NCBI RefSeq assembly: GCF_014201835.1
Contig: NZ_JACHFH010000006.1
Coordinates: 1-64,000, forward strand
Direction: 5' to 3'
Length of the DNA stretch: 64,000 nucleotides
From: Pectinatus brassicae
GTDB lineage: Bacteria; Bacillota; Negativicutes; Selenomonadales; Selenomonadaceae
Part shown: positions 9,063 to 18,176 of the stretch, piece by piece
Position numbering within the stretch: position 1 is the stretch's first letter
Layout of the letters: every line of letters starts with the position of its first letter
Notes under the pieces: generated by a model
Told to the model about the DNA's origin: nothing
Databases searched by the model: none
Seen by the model: only the letters and a program-made list of their open reading frames with translations
Program-made: the position numbers and the translations under genes

Positions 9063-10106
9063 TTATTCTTTATTATTAATATATTTATTGCGCAACTGAC
9101 CGCAGGCAGCATCAATATCTGTTCCCATTTCCTTGCGGACAGTATAATTGACATGACGCTTGGTCAGTGTTTCTGTAAAGACTTTTAAGCGCTGCTCAGT
9201 AGGACGTTTCCAGCCACGCTCCTCTACAGGATTTATCGGAATGATATTGAGATTTGCCAAACGATTATGCAGTAAATCTGCCAATGCGTGTGCCTGGGCA
9301 ATATTATCATTAATTTCATTTATGAGAATGTATTCATAAGTTATACGACGTTTAGTCGTCTCCGCATAATAATCAGCCGCTGCTACCACATCATCAATAT
9401 TATATTTCTTATTAATCGGCATAAGCATCGTTCTTAGTTCATCTTCCGGTGCATGCAGTGAAATTGATAAAGTTATTGGTAATTCTTCCTGCGCCAATTG
9501 TTTAATCTGCGGTACAATGCCCGAGGTTGATAATGTTATATTGCGATAACCAATATCCATACAATACTTTTCATGAACTAAACGAATAAATTTAATAACA
9601 TTATCATAATTTAATAGTGGCTCCCCACTGCCCATTATTACAATATTATTTATCCGCCCATCTTCTTTTTTTACTATTTCCTGACTTTTCATGGCCTGTG
9701 CCAGCATTTCACCAGCAGTGAGATTACGCTGTAAGCCATTGACTGTTGATGCACAAAATGCACAGCCGATATTGCAGCCAGCCTGTGATGATACACAAAT
9801 ACTATTACCGTATTTTTGCCGCATTAAAACAGTTTCCACTGCTACCTTATCAGTAAATTCCACCAATAATTTACTGGTTTTTTTGTCCTGTGAGGTTTTT
9901 TCAATAACAGTAGTTCCATTATCTATCGTAAATACTTCTTTTAATGATTGACGCATGACTAATGACAAATTAGTCATTTCATCAAAGTCATAAACATTTT
10001 TTTGATACATCCATTCAATTATTTGTTTAGCACGAAATGCCGCCAATCCTATTTCTTTAAATTCTGCTTGTAATTCGGCTAAAGTAAGTCCGAAAATATT
10101 TTTCAC
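9063..10106 (-). CDS. rlmN: dual-specificity 23S rRNA/tRNA methyltransferase RlmN
   Basis: Radical SAM enzyme that makes 2-methyladenosine in 23S rRNA (A2503) and in some tRNAs. The 347 residues include the cluster motif Cys111-x3-Cys115-x2-Cys118 (GCNIGCAFC), the GSGEPLLN SAM region, and near the C-terminus DAACGQLR, which carries the methyl-accepting cysteine. It follows rsmB by 30 bases, the usual Firmicute arrangement of RNA methyltransferases. Confidence 0.96.
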   Translation of the reverse strand: MKNIFGLTLAELQAEFKEIGLAAFRAKQIIEWMYQKNVYDFDEMTNLSLVMRQSLKEVFTIDNGTTVIEKTSQDKKTSKLLVEFTDKVAVETVLMRQKYGNSICVSSQAGCNIGCAFCASTVNGLQRNLTAGEMLAQAMKSQEIVKKEDGRINNIVIMGSGEPLLNYDNVIKFIRLVHEKYCMDIGYRNITLSTSGIVPQIKQLAQEELPITLSISLHAPEDELRTMLMPINKKYNIDDVVAAADYYAETTKRRITYEYILINEINDNIAQAHALADLLHNRLANLNIIPINPVEERGWKRPTEQRLKVFTETLTKRHVNYTVRKEMGTDIDAACGQLRNKYINNKE

Positions 10107-10136
10107 TATTTACCTGCTTTCTCTATATAAAAACAA

Positions 10137-11474
10137 TTATTTAATTTTTTTAATGCGGGCAATAAAAAATCCGTCGGTATTATCACGATGAGGCAGCAGC
10201 TGCAATGTTTTACTGCCTCGTCCCCGCAGTTTTTCTGGCAAAAATGCTTCCACATCATCTAGTATAAACTCTGTATGTTCATCTAAAAATCTATTTACGA
10301 CATCATCGTTTTCCTGTTTTAGTACCGTACAGGTACTATATACAACAATGCCATTTGTCTTTACGGCCTTAGCTGCACTGCATAAGATTTCATACTGTAA
10401 TTGTGGCAGTTCATTTAATTCCTCAGGTGTTTTATTCCAGCGGGAATCGGCCTTGCGTCGTAATACTCCCATGCCGGAGCAAGGAACATCCGCCAACACC
10501 TTATCTGCTTTACCTATATATTTATCAGCCATAAAGCGAGCATCAGCCATATTCGTTTTAATATTAGTAAGACCTAATTTTTGTGCATTTTCCCTGATTA
10601 ATTCAAGCTTATGCTCATAAATATCATTAGCAATAACCTTTCCCGTATTATCCATCAGCATTGCCATATGAGTTGCTTTACCGCCTGGTGCACTGCACAT
10701 GTCAATAATCAGCTCATCCGGCTGCGGATCTACCACACGGGCAACGAGCATTGAACTTTCATCCTGTATAAGCGCACGTCCATCATCTAAAACTTCCAGC
10801 TGTGATAGCGCCGGATGCTTAGTGCAAATAAGCGCTTCCGCACACAACTCCGATTTATGGCATTGAGCATTCTTTGCTATTAAAAATTCTTGCAGCTCAT
10901 CAACAGTATTCTTTAATGTATTACAGCGAAAACAAATCGGTGCATCTGTATTATTGAATTCACACAATAAAGCTGCCTGCTCTACACCAAATTCCTTAAT
11001 AAATAATTCCACCAACCATAATGGATGCCAGTATTTCAAAGCAATATACTGCGCTGTATTTTCTCCTGCTTTGGCAAAATCTGCCTTACTCTTGTCACGC
11101 ACTATATTTCGTAATACAGCATTGACGAATTTCACTGTTCCTGGATGACCGTATTTTTTCGCCAATTTTACCGCTTCATTACAAACAGCTGATTCCGGCA
11201 CTTTATCCATATAAAACAGCTGATATATGCCCAAGCGCAATATATCACGAATAACCGGATGCACTTTTTTTACCGGCATTTTGATATACTGCCGTAAAAT
11301 CCAAAGCAAAGTATCACCTGCTTTAATCGAACCATAGACAAGCTCTGTTATAAACCGCCGGTCTATCTCTTCTATATCATTTTTTTTAAAATATTTATTT
11401 AGAACAATATTAGCATACGCATTTTTATCATAAACTTCCCGCAAAATCTGCAAAGCTGCTCGTCTGGCATTCAT
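10137..11474 (-). CDS. rsmB: 16S rRNA m5C967 methyltransferase RsmB
   Basis: Makes 5-methylcytosine in 16S rRNA. The N-terminal NusB-like RNA-binding domain covers about 1-140; the catalytic part has the SAM loop DMCSAPGGKATHMA, the DVPCSGMG motif and STCTVL, the last two carrying the paired catalytic cysteines. At 445 residues it is full length. It lies five bases after the DUF116 gene and before rlmN, an order shared with many Clostridia and Negativicutes, often preceded by fmt and def, which are absent here. Confidence 0.96.
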   Translation of the reverse strand: MNARRAALQILREVYDKNAYANIVLNKYFKKNDIEEIDRRFITELVYGSIKAGDTLLWILRQYIKMPVKKVHPVIRDILRLGIYQLFYMDKVPESAVCNEAVKLAKKYGHPGTVKFVNAVLRNIVRDKSKADFAKAGENTAQYIALKYWHPLWLVELFIKEFGVEQAALLCEFNNTDAPICFRCNTLKNTVDELQEFLIAKNAQCHKSELCAEALICTKHPALSQLEVLDDGRALIQDESSMLVARVVDPQPDELIIDMCSAPGGKATHMAMLMDNTGKVIANDIYEHKLELIRENAQKLGLTNIKTNMADARFMADKYIGKADKVLADVPCSGMGVLRRKADSRWNKTPEELNELPQLQYEILCSAAKAVKTNGIVVYSTCTVLKQENDDVVNRFLDEHTEFILDDVEAFLPEKLRGRGSKTLQLLPHRDNTDGFFIARIKKIK

Positions 11475-11479
11475 TATTC

Positions 11480-12241
11480 TTATCTATCCTCATTCTTTAT
11501 ATATTTGTTTATTGCTTCTTTAACCTCAGTTAAATCTACAGTTGTATTATAGCATGGTCCATTGGGACGTATATTTAAAACTCCCACTGCCGGTAATGGA
11601 TAAACATCCTGTATCCCACTGGCTAAATCACGTTCACATGCTATTGCCAATATTAGCTTAGGATGTAATTCTTTCACCAGTTTTCTAGCCAAAGTCCCCC
11701 CTGTGACTACATGAAAATGAAAACCTGTCTGCTCGGCCATCTTTAACATTTCCCCAACTGAACAACCGCCGCATTTATGACAATTATTAACATCATAGGT
11801 TATCTTATATTTACACGATGCCAGCTGCAAACAATGTGGCGACAATACCAGCAGCTCATCAGGCTTTACTTTTATATGGCGATATTTTATTAATTTATTA
11901 TTAAGACTTACAAAAGATCTTTCGATACTGCGCCGTGATACATGCAGACATTTACCCCAAAAAACAATAAGTGGAAACAGCATATTTACTATCTTATAAA
12001 TATACTTATGACCAAAGCTGAATCTGGCCAAAGGTGATATAACCAATACTGTATTTAACAGTGACAACGTCATCATAGCAATGACCAGTACACATATTCC
12101 TAAAAAAAATGTTGGCAGGCCTACTGCCATTTCCCTAAGTCCCAGATAACTTACTTTCCAAACAGCACCAACAACTATAAACACTGTTATTATACTTAAA
12201 AACATCAGTAGCGGTAATAATCTATTTGTATTTTCTTTCAT
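11480..12241 (-). CDS. DUF116 family protein
   Basis: Protein of unknown function found beside fmt/rsmB in many anaerobes. Two or three N-terminal membrane segments (about 8-75) precede a cytoplasmic domain. That domain has a cysteine-rich motif CHKCGGCSVGEM and a further Cys in IACERDL, consistent with metal or iron-sulfur binding. I place the start at 12241 (MKENTNRLL) because GGAG lies nine bases before it; the ATG at 12256 five codons earlier has no convincing ribosome site. Immediately upstream of rsmB, probably co-transcribed. No enzymatic role can be assigned. Confidence 0.85.
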   Translation of the reverse strand: MKENTNRLLPLLMFLSIITVFIVVGAVWKVSYLGLREMAVGLPTFFLGICVLVIAMMTLSLLNTVLVISPLARFSFGHKYIYKIVNMLFPLIVFWGKCLHVSRRSIERSFVSLNNKLIKYRHIKVKPDELLVLSPHCLQLASCKYKITYDVNNCHKCGGCSVGEMLKMAEQTGFHFHVVTGGTLARKLVKELHPKLILAIACERDLASGIQDVYPLPAVGVLNIRPNGPCYNTTVDLTEVKEAINKYIKNEDR

Positions 12242-12407
12242 AATTAAATACTCCATTGTAAAATTTGCTGCAAGTAAATTTTACCACATTTAATAAAATA
12301 AAACAGCCTGATAATGTTAGCCGTTTATCAGCATAGAAAATACTCATACCAACAGCCATAGACTTTTATCATCAGTATAAGAATTCCCTTTAATATATTA
12401 ATATTAT

Positions 12408-14138
12408 TTATTTATGAAATTGCATACGATAATAGCGAGCATATAGTCCGTTATTTTCCATAAGCTCAGCATGACTGCCCCGCTCAGTTATTTGATTATG
12501 CCTGATAACAAGAATTTCATCAGCGTTTTGTATTGTACTTAAACGATGCGCTACAACTATTGTTGTGCGGTCTTTTGCCAGCATATCAAGTGATTGCTGA
12601 ATAAACCGTTCGCTTTCATTGTCAAGCGCACTGGTAGCTTCATCAAGTATCAATATCCGGGGGTTTTTCAAAAACACTCTGGCAATTGACAACCGCTGTT
12701 TCTGTCCACCGGAAAGGCGAGTTCCCCGTTCACCAACCAGGCTATCATAGCCATCAGGCAAAGATATAATAAAATCATGGATATTAGCCTGTTTAGCTGC
12801 TGTTATTATATCTTCATCACTGGCATCAGGTCGTCCATAAGCTATATTTGATTTTATTGTGCCATTAAACATATAGACATCCTGCTGTACTATACCAATA
12901 CTATCGCGCAGTGATGCTAAAGTCACATCCTTGATATTTTTATCATCAATATAAATATTACCATCTGTTACATCATAAAAGCGCGGCAAAAGTGAGCAGA
13001 TAGTCGTTTTACCGCCACCCGATGGTCCAACCAAAGCAATAGTTTTACCCGCATCAACATTAAAGCTTATATTTTTAAGAACCTTTTGCTCATCCTCATA
13101 GGCAAAGGAAACATTCTCATACGTTATCTTCCCCTTGACATTGCCGATATCAATAGCATTTTCTTTATCCTTTATCAATATTGGTGTATCCATTATTTCT
13201 ACAAACCGGCAAAAACCAGTATAGCCTTTTTGAAATTGCTCAGTAAAATTAACCAGCATATTTATAGGATTTAAAAATATGCCAATATAAAGGGCAAATA
13301 CCGCTAAATCGGTTGGTTTTAGCAAATTATGCGCAATTAAATAACCGCCAATTGCCAGTACTGACATATAGCTGAGACCAACAAAAATCCCACCGCCAGC
13401 GACAAAGCTGCCCATAGCCATATAGCTGGCTGTCTTTGATTCTAAAAATTCATCATTGCTGACTTTAAATTTAGCATGCTCTATAGCTTCATTGGCAAAA
13501 GACTTTACAACTCTTATGCCAGCCAAACTATCCTGCAGTGATGAATTAACACCAGCAATCTTTTTACGATTATCAAGAAAGATATTTTTCATTTTCCTGT
13601 TCTGCATAATACCAAAAGACAGCATCAACAGCATAATAATAAACAATACTGCTGACAATTGCACATTTATCATGCCCATAAGGATAAATGCTCCGACTAT
13701 TTCTAAAATTGCCAGAAAAACATTTTCCGGCCCATGATGGGCCAGCTCTGATATATCGAATAGATCAGAAACCAATTTGCTCATCATTACACCAGTATTA
13801 TTTTTATCATAATAGGAAAATGACAAGGCCTGATATTTTTTAAACAGCAAGCGCCGCATTTCCGATTCCATGCGCGCCCCCATTATATGCCCCCAAGTAG
13901 TAATATAATGCTGACAGGCATATCTCACAGCATAAAGAACTACCATAATTATTGCTATATAGATACAGCCGGTTATTATTGTGTCATTGCCGCCAACAAA
14001 TAAAGTATGTGTAGCATAATATAACAGCTGTGGAAATGATAAGTCAACAACTGCCACCATTGTCGCACAAATCAGATCGAAAAAAAATAACCGCTTATGC
14101 GGTTTGTAGAACTCAATAAAACGATAAAAAATCCCCAT
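12408..14138 (-). CDS. ABC exporter, fused permease-ATPase (MsbA/LmrA type)
   Basis: Half-transporter of 576 residues expected to act as a homodimer. Six membrane segments occupy about 15-310 and the nucleotide-binding domain about 335-576, with Walker A GPSGGGKTT, signature LSGGQKQR and Walker B ILILDEATSALD, then the switch His in VVAHRLST. Substrate cannot be predicted; lipid, peptide or drug export are all possible. It stands nine bases downstream of the exonuclease gene, so the two may share a transcript. Confidence 0.92.
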   Translation of the reverse strand: MGIFYRFIEFYKPHKRLFFFDLICATMVAVVDLSFPQLLYYATHTLFVGGNDTIITGCIYIAIIMVVLYAVRYACQHYITTWGHIMGARMESEMRRLLFKKYQALSFSYYDKNNTGVMMSKLVSDLFDISELAHHGPENVFLAILEIVGAFILMGMINVQLSAVLFIIMLLMLSFGIMQNRKMKNIFLDNRKKIAGVNSSLQDSLAGIRVVKSFANEAIEHAKFKVSNDEFLESKTASYMAMGSFVAGGGIFVGLSYMSVLAIGGYLIAHNLLKPTDLAVFALYIGIFLNPINMLVNFTEQFQKGYTGFCRFVEIMDTPILIKDKENAIDIGNVKGKITYENVSFAYEDEQKVLKNISFNVDAGKTIALVGPSGGGKTTICSLLPRFYDVTDGNIYIDDKNIKDVTLASLRDSIGIVQQDVYMFNGTIKSNIAYGRPDASDEDIITAAKQANIHDFIISLPDGYDSLVGERGTRLSGGQKQRLSIARVFLKNPRILILDEATSALDNESERFIQQSLDMLAKDRTTIVVAHRLSTIQNADEILVIRHNQITERGSHAELMENNGLYARYYRMQFHK

Positions 14139-14147
14139 CTTTTGCTC

Positions 14148-14822
14148 CTATTCTATTTTTAAATCTTTCAGCTTATCAGCAAACATATCCCCCAAAGAAT
14201 AGGTCATAGGTGCACTCGGCTGCAAAACTTCCAAGACTGGCCGCATAACTTTCTTAAAATTATCCTTATTACGTGATAATATAAAAATTCGAGCCGTGTT
14301 TTCCGCATCCCATAACGCATCATGCATTCTGCCAACAAAATCTTCGCCCATAGCGCCTACTGCTGCTTTTAATGTTATCATTCGCTCTAAGCCCAGCATG
14401 GAGCAATACTCTTTTTGTAAGTCATACCAAGGACATATCAATAAAGAATATTCGTCTTTATCCAATTGCTTCAGTACACTTTCCTGGTCCAATTGGCGAC
14501 GATCATTTTCACTCCAGGCATATACTACTATCTCTTCTTCACTACAATATTTTTTCTGCCATTGACAGAACAATTGCATTGCCTCAGCAAAATCCGGTGC
14601 ATTAGACACAAGTTCATTAGTAACACCTGTCAACTCCTCATAGCGTTTAGCTATTTCATTGTACTGCGGTTTAACATACTGGCAATACTGCGCAATTTTA
14701 TTGTAATTTTCATCAATTAAAACCGCACCGATTTCTACAACTTCATTTTTACAAATGCGTCGTTCTTTTTTAAATTTATTTATTATGGGGTTCATTTCTA
14801 AATCAAGCACAATATACTTCAT
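14148..14822 (-). CDS. DEDDh 3'-5' exonuclease
   Basis: Exonuclease of the DnaQ/RNase T superfamily. Exo I is DLEMNP near residue 7, Exo II is the AWSENDRRQLDQE region near 103, and Exo III is HDALWDAENT near 167, which gives the DEDDh set of acidic residues plus histidine. At 224 residues it is a stand-alone domain, similar to the KapD-like group, and not a polymerase III epsilon subunit. The substrate is unknown. A 32-base perfect palindrome with an internal TATAAT lies about 100 bases upstream and may hold its promoter. Confidence 0.85.
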   Translation of the reverse strand: MKYIVLDLEMNPIINKFKKERRICKNEVVEIGAVLIDENYNKIAQYCQYVKPQYNEIAKRYEELTGVTNELVSNAPDFAEAMQLFCQWQKKYCSEEEIVVYAWSENDRRQLDQESVLKQLDKDEYSLLICPWYDLQKEYCSMLGLERMITLKAAVGAMGEDFVGRMHDALWDAENTARIFILSRNKDNFKKVMRPVLEVLQPSAPMTYSLGDMFADKLKDLKIE

Positions 14823-14923
14823 AAAGTAATCCTTCCGACATCCCTGTCCGTTTATAATAAATGTTTCTTTTTATTTTCCCATTAATACAGCGCATTTTAA
14901 GTATTTATTTTATATAATACATC

Positions 14924-14955
14924 ATATTATAATATATGTACATATATTATAATAT
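14924..14955. repeat. 32-base perfect AT palindrome
   Basis: Two 16-base arms meet at GTAC with no loop (14924-14939 and 14940-14955). It contains TATAAT on both strands. It may be a promoter/operator for the exonuclease gene or simply a cruciform-prone spacer. Confidence 0.6.
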
Positions 14956-14956
14956 A

Positions 14957-15005
14957 TAAAAGAGGCTGTTTACACTTTTTATCATATGTAAACAGCCCCT
15001 TTTAT
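14957..15005 (-). terminator. terminator of the sodium-pump cluster
   Basis: Stem GGCTGTTTACA with its complement around a loop at about 14975-14986, followed on the minus strand by CTTTTATATATT. It lies directly after the stop of the 79-residue gene. Confidence 0.8.
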
Positions 15006-15245
15006 TTAATGTTTTCTGCGTTTGTCTTTTTTTATATCAACACGCTGCGCCATTTCTGTGCGCAAATATGACCAACGTTTCATTTTATCCAAACGAAAAA
15101 ATGGTGGACATTCCTGATACTGCACAGCAAGATTAAACAGTGTATTATCAACAACTACATTAAATTGTCTTTCCTTTATAGGTTTGCCATCTGCTACCTG
15201 CAAATCAAATGATTCCGTTCCAATAATAACATGATAATTCCGCAT
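15006..15245 (-). CDS. 79-residue protein of unknown function
   Basis: Small protein with an N-terminal beta-rich part (YHVIIGTESFDLQV, then QFNVVVDNTLFNLAVQY) and a basic C-terminal tail ending in KKDKRRKH. No known family is recognised. It has a ribosome site (AAAGGGG) and sits 31 bases after the pump beta subunit and before the operon terminator, so it is probably expressed with it. The repeated beta pattern faintly recalls the N-terminal extension of biotin-carrier subunits, but there is no biotin motif (MKM) and I do not assign it. Confidence 0.6.
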   Translation of the reverse strand: MRNYHVIIGTESFDLQVADGKPIKERQFNVVVDNTLFNLAVQYQECPPFFRLDKMKRWSYLRTEMAQRVDIKKDKRRKH

Positions 15246-15276
15246 AATAATAACCCCTTTATCCCGTTAGTATCTA

Positions 15277-16407
15277 TCAGCCGCCAAACATAGCCAGCAT
15301 TGTACCGGCTGCAACTGCTGTTCCTATAACCCCAGCCACATTTGGTCCCATTGCATGCATCAGTAAATAATTGCCTGGCTTTGCTTTTTGTCCTTCAATC
15401 TGGGATACACGAGCTGCCATCGGCACTGCTGATACGCCAGCAGAACCAATAAGCGGATTTATTTTTCCACCGGATAAATAACACATTACTTTACCTAACA
15501 GTACGCCTGCTGCCGTACCTACAATAAATGCTACCAAACCTAACACGATTATTTTTATTGTGGCAAGTTTTAAGAAAGCATCTCCCGACATCGTAAGTCC
15601 CGTTCCTAATGCCAGGAAAATAGTTACCGTATTGATAAGGGCATTTTGCGCCGTATCAGAAAGTCTGTCCGTAACGCATGATTCCCTAAATAGATTCCCC
15701 AGCATCAGCATGCCGATAAGAGAAGAAATTGCCGGCAATAATAAACTTATAGCTATGGTAGTAACAATTGGAAATACAATTTTTTCGAATTTACTTACAT
15801 GACGCATCTGACCCATCTGTATTTCACGTTCTTTTTTTGTTGTAAGCAAGCGCATAACCGGCGGCTGAATAAGTGGTACCAATGACATATAGGAATATGC
15901 CGCTACAGCTATGGCACCGAGAATTTCCGGAGCCAGCTTGGTTGCAAGATATATAGCGGTAGGACCATCGGCACCACCGATAATACCAATAGCCGCAGCC
16001 TGGGAACTAGTAAAGCCCATAGCCATTGCTCCATATAAAGCAACAAATACACCAAATTGTGCCGCTGCTCCTAATAACAATGTATTGGGATTAGCAATAA
16101 GCGGTCCAAAGTCGGTCATTGCCCCAACCCCCATAAAAATCAACGGCGGGAAAATTTCCATATGAATCCCCATGCTTATGGCATTCATTACGCCTTCATC
16201 AAAGCCATTATTAGGAATATTAGCTAATATACAACCAAAAGCAATTGGGGTCAATAACAATGGTTCAAACCCCTTACCAATTGCTAAGTATAATAATACT
16301 GCACCAACTATCATCATTATAATATTATTCATATTCATGACAAAATAGCCGCTATCCGACCATACTGCATGAATAGCAACAGCAAATGCGCCGAAAAATC
16401 CATCCAT
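15277..16407 (-). CDS. mmdB: sodium-pumping decarboxylase beta subunit (OadB/MmdB/GcdB family)
   Basis: Integral membrane subunit that couples decarboxylation of a carboxybiotin carrier to sodium export. Family landmarks: [24 protein letters not shown]-type N-terminus, the [10 protein letters not shown] loop with the functional Asp, and a C-terminal repeat with [17 protein letters not shown] and [12 protein letters not shown]. Start choice: ATG at 16407 (MDGFFGAF) has GGAAGGA about eight bases upstream; the ATG at 16416 overlaps that site and a TTG at 16431 is less likely. Which acid is used (oxaloacetate, methylmalonyl-CoA or glutaconyl-CoA) cannot be told from this subunit. The alpha carboxyltransferase and biotin carrier genes are not in the cluster. 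Confidence 0.92.
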   Translation of the reverse strand: MDGFFGAFAVAIHAVWSDSGYFVMNMNNIIMMIVGAVLLYLAIGKGFEPLLLTPIAFGCILANIPNNGFDEGVMNAISMGIHMEIFPPLIFMGVGAMTDFGPLIANPNTLLLGAAAQFGVFVALYGAMAMGFTSSQAAAIGIIGGADGPTAIYLATKLAPEILGAIAVAAYSYMSLVPLIQPPVMRLLTTKKEREIQMGQMRHVSKFEKIVFPIVTTIAISLLLPAISSLIGMLMLGNLFRESCVTDRLSDTAQNALINTVTIFLALGTGLTMSGDAFLKLATIKIIVLGLVAFIVGTAAGVLLGKVMCYLSGGKINPLIGSAGVSAVPMAARVSQIEGQKAKPGNYLLMHAMGPNVAGVIGTAVAAGTMLAMFGG

Positions 16408-16453
16408 ACTACTCATTCCTTCCACACTCAATTTATATTATTTCTACTTTTAT

Positions 16454-16774
16454 TTACGCCTTTTTAGTAATAGAACGTATTTTTACATCCTTATAGCCAT
16501 AAGCCATAATTGCCGTTGTTATAACTGCTACCAAGGTCTTATTTTCCATATCAAGCGGTGCTGCTGCCGGTACTGCAACGGGCACGGGGCTTGCCGGTGC
16601 CTGAGCTGGTTTTACTACTGTTGCCGTTCCTTCTGCCGCCGTTTTTTTCGATTCATAAACAATATCGTTGATATATTTTATAACCCGTATTACCAGGCTT
16701 AATCCAAATAAAACAGCAAAAACAATTGCCATATTTATTATCATTATTAATAACGGATCTTGTGTTCCATGCAT
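16454..16774 (-). CDS. OadG/MmdD-like small subunit of the sodium-pumping decarboxylase
   Basis: One membrane segment near the N-terminus (IMIINMAIVFAVLFGLSLVI), a charged stretch, an Ala/Pro-rich linker, and a C-terminal segment (TLVAVITTAIMAYGYKDVKIRSI) typical of gamma/delta subunits that anchor the peripheral decarboxylase to the beta subunit. I place the start at ATG 16774 because GGGAG lies eight bases upstream; a GTG three codons earlier (16783) is possible. It sits between the SHMT-like gene and the beta subunit and is probably in the same operon. Confidence 0.85.
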   Translation of the reverse strand: MHGTQDPLLIMIINMAIVFAVLFGLSLVIRVIKYINDIVYESKKTAAEGTATVVKPAQAPASPVPVAVPAAAPLDMENKTLVAVITTAIMAYGYKDVKIRSITKKA

Positions 16775-16789
16775 AAGTGACACTCCCTT

Positions 16790-18130
16790 TTATTTTCTCA
16801 TAAAGCCCAGTATTTTCTTTAATACGGCTTTTTTACGTTCAGCCGCTAGTTCATGTGATACAGTTAAATTACCACCGCTATATACAGGACTTAATACATC
16901 TTTAGTCGTAACCCATTCATCAGAAAATAACGGATACTGCATTGCTATATCTGTAACATCCTGCTTTATTTCCTCTAGTTTTTCCGGATTATTCTTATTT
17001 TTAAGTACCATTGCTATTATATGACCTAGTGTATAAAATTCATCTTCCTTAAGGCCACGTGTTGTCAAAAGTAGACTGGACAATCGCAAAATATCAAAGG
17101 ATGTGCTTTCATCAGCCGTTGTCAAGACTGTTGGCTTAGTTATAACTCCAGCCAAACGTAAAGCTGCTCCCGCCTCATTGCAGGTCATTTTTAACTTGGT
17201 CAGGTTAAGTAATACCAAATTTGTATCAGTACCACCGCATAATATATCCATGCCTTCTTCTTCAAGTCCCTTTTGCAATGCTCTGGCATTCAATACAACC
17301 TGATGACAGTATTCGTTGTATTTAGGGGTATTAGCTTCCTTAAAGGCAATAGCCAATGCGCCTAAAATATTTCTTTTCAGGGCAAAATGACCTGTTGTAA
17401 TAACTGTTTCATCAACTTGCGCTGCCAATTTTTTTGTGCAAAGAATTACGCAGCCTTGCGGTCCTTGTAAGGCATCATGAGTTGAAAAAGTAACTACATC
17501 TGCATAAGGAACTGGTGAAGGAATTTCTTTAGCGGCAACAAGTCCAACATTTTGGCAGATATCAAACCACATATAAGCACCAACTGATTTAGCAATCTCA
17601 CCAAGACGTTTATAATCAATGATCCTAGGATAATTGACCGGTGAAAAAATTATAAGACGTGGTTTATGCTCTTTAGCTAATTTTTCAACCTCATCAAGAT
17701 TTATTTTCTGTTCCTTAGGATTGATACTAAAATTAACAAAGTTAAACTGCAGGCTTTCACTGTTGCAATGGTCTTTTTTACGGCAATCCAAGGATAAAAC
17801 CGTATCACCTTTTTTTAATAAGCTGTAGAATACAACACGTGAAGCTGCTGCTATATTACTGGTGCGAATACTGGCATGCTCGCTGCCAAATAATTTATTT
17901 ACACGCTCAACAGTCATTGCTTCCAATCCTGTCGGTGTTTTTTCATCATGATGTGTCATTAAAGCATTGCTTAAAATACTGCCCTCCATATAGGCACTGA
18001 CCGGTGAAGTATAATTTTCCTCAGGCATAAAAGACAGGGCATATTTTTGTTTTTGCAGCTCATCCTGAAAATAATTATATAATTCTGGATCAAAAGCCGC
18101 TATCGAACTGATAATTTTTTCTGTATCCAT
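16790..18130 (-). CDS. serine hydroxymethyltransferase-like protein lacking the PLP lysine
   Basis: Clear full-length homologue of GlyA (446 residues): PEENYTSP near 36-43, LFGSEH, the EHKPRLIIF/YPRIIDYKRLGEIA segment, the PLP-ring aspartate region (Asp190), PSPVPYADVV, and CGGTDTNLVLLNL. The lysine that forms the PLP Schiff base in THK(T/A)LRGP is replaced: the sequence reads STHDALQGPQG with Asp219, confirmed as GAT. The DMAH histidine region is also changed (DICQNVG) and the glycine-rich YPGxRYYGG motif is lost. It therefore cannot form the usual internal aldimine. It lies seven bases ahead of the delta-like pump subunit, so a role linked to that complex is suggested but unproven. Confidence 0.85.
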   Translation of the reverse strand: MDTEKIISSIAAFDPELYNYFQDELQKQKYALSFMPEENYTSPVSAYMEGSILSNALMTHHDEKTPTGLEAMTVERVNKLFGSEHASIRTSNIAAASRVVFYSLLKKGDTVLSLDCRKKDHCNSESLQFNFVNFSINPKEQKINLDEVEKLAKEHKPRLIIFSPVNYPRIIDYKRLGEIAKSVGAYMWFDICQNVGLVAAKEIPSPVPYADVVTFSTHDALQGPQGCVILCTKKLAAQVDETVITTGHFALKRNILGALAIAFKEANTPKYNEYCHQVVLNARALQKGLEEEGMDILCGGTDTNLVLLNLTKLKMTCNEAGAALRLAGVITKPTVLTTADESTSFDILRLSSLLLTTRGLKEDEFYTLGHIIAMVLKNKNNPEKLEEIKQDVTDIAMQYPLFSDEWVTTKDVLSPVYSGGNLTVSHELAAERKKAVLKKILGFMRK

Positions 18131-18176
18131 TTATAATCTCCCTTTCAAAAAAGATGTTTTATTGTTTGTTTACAAC

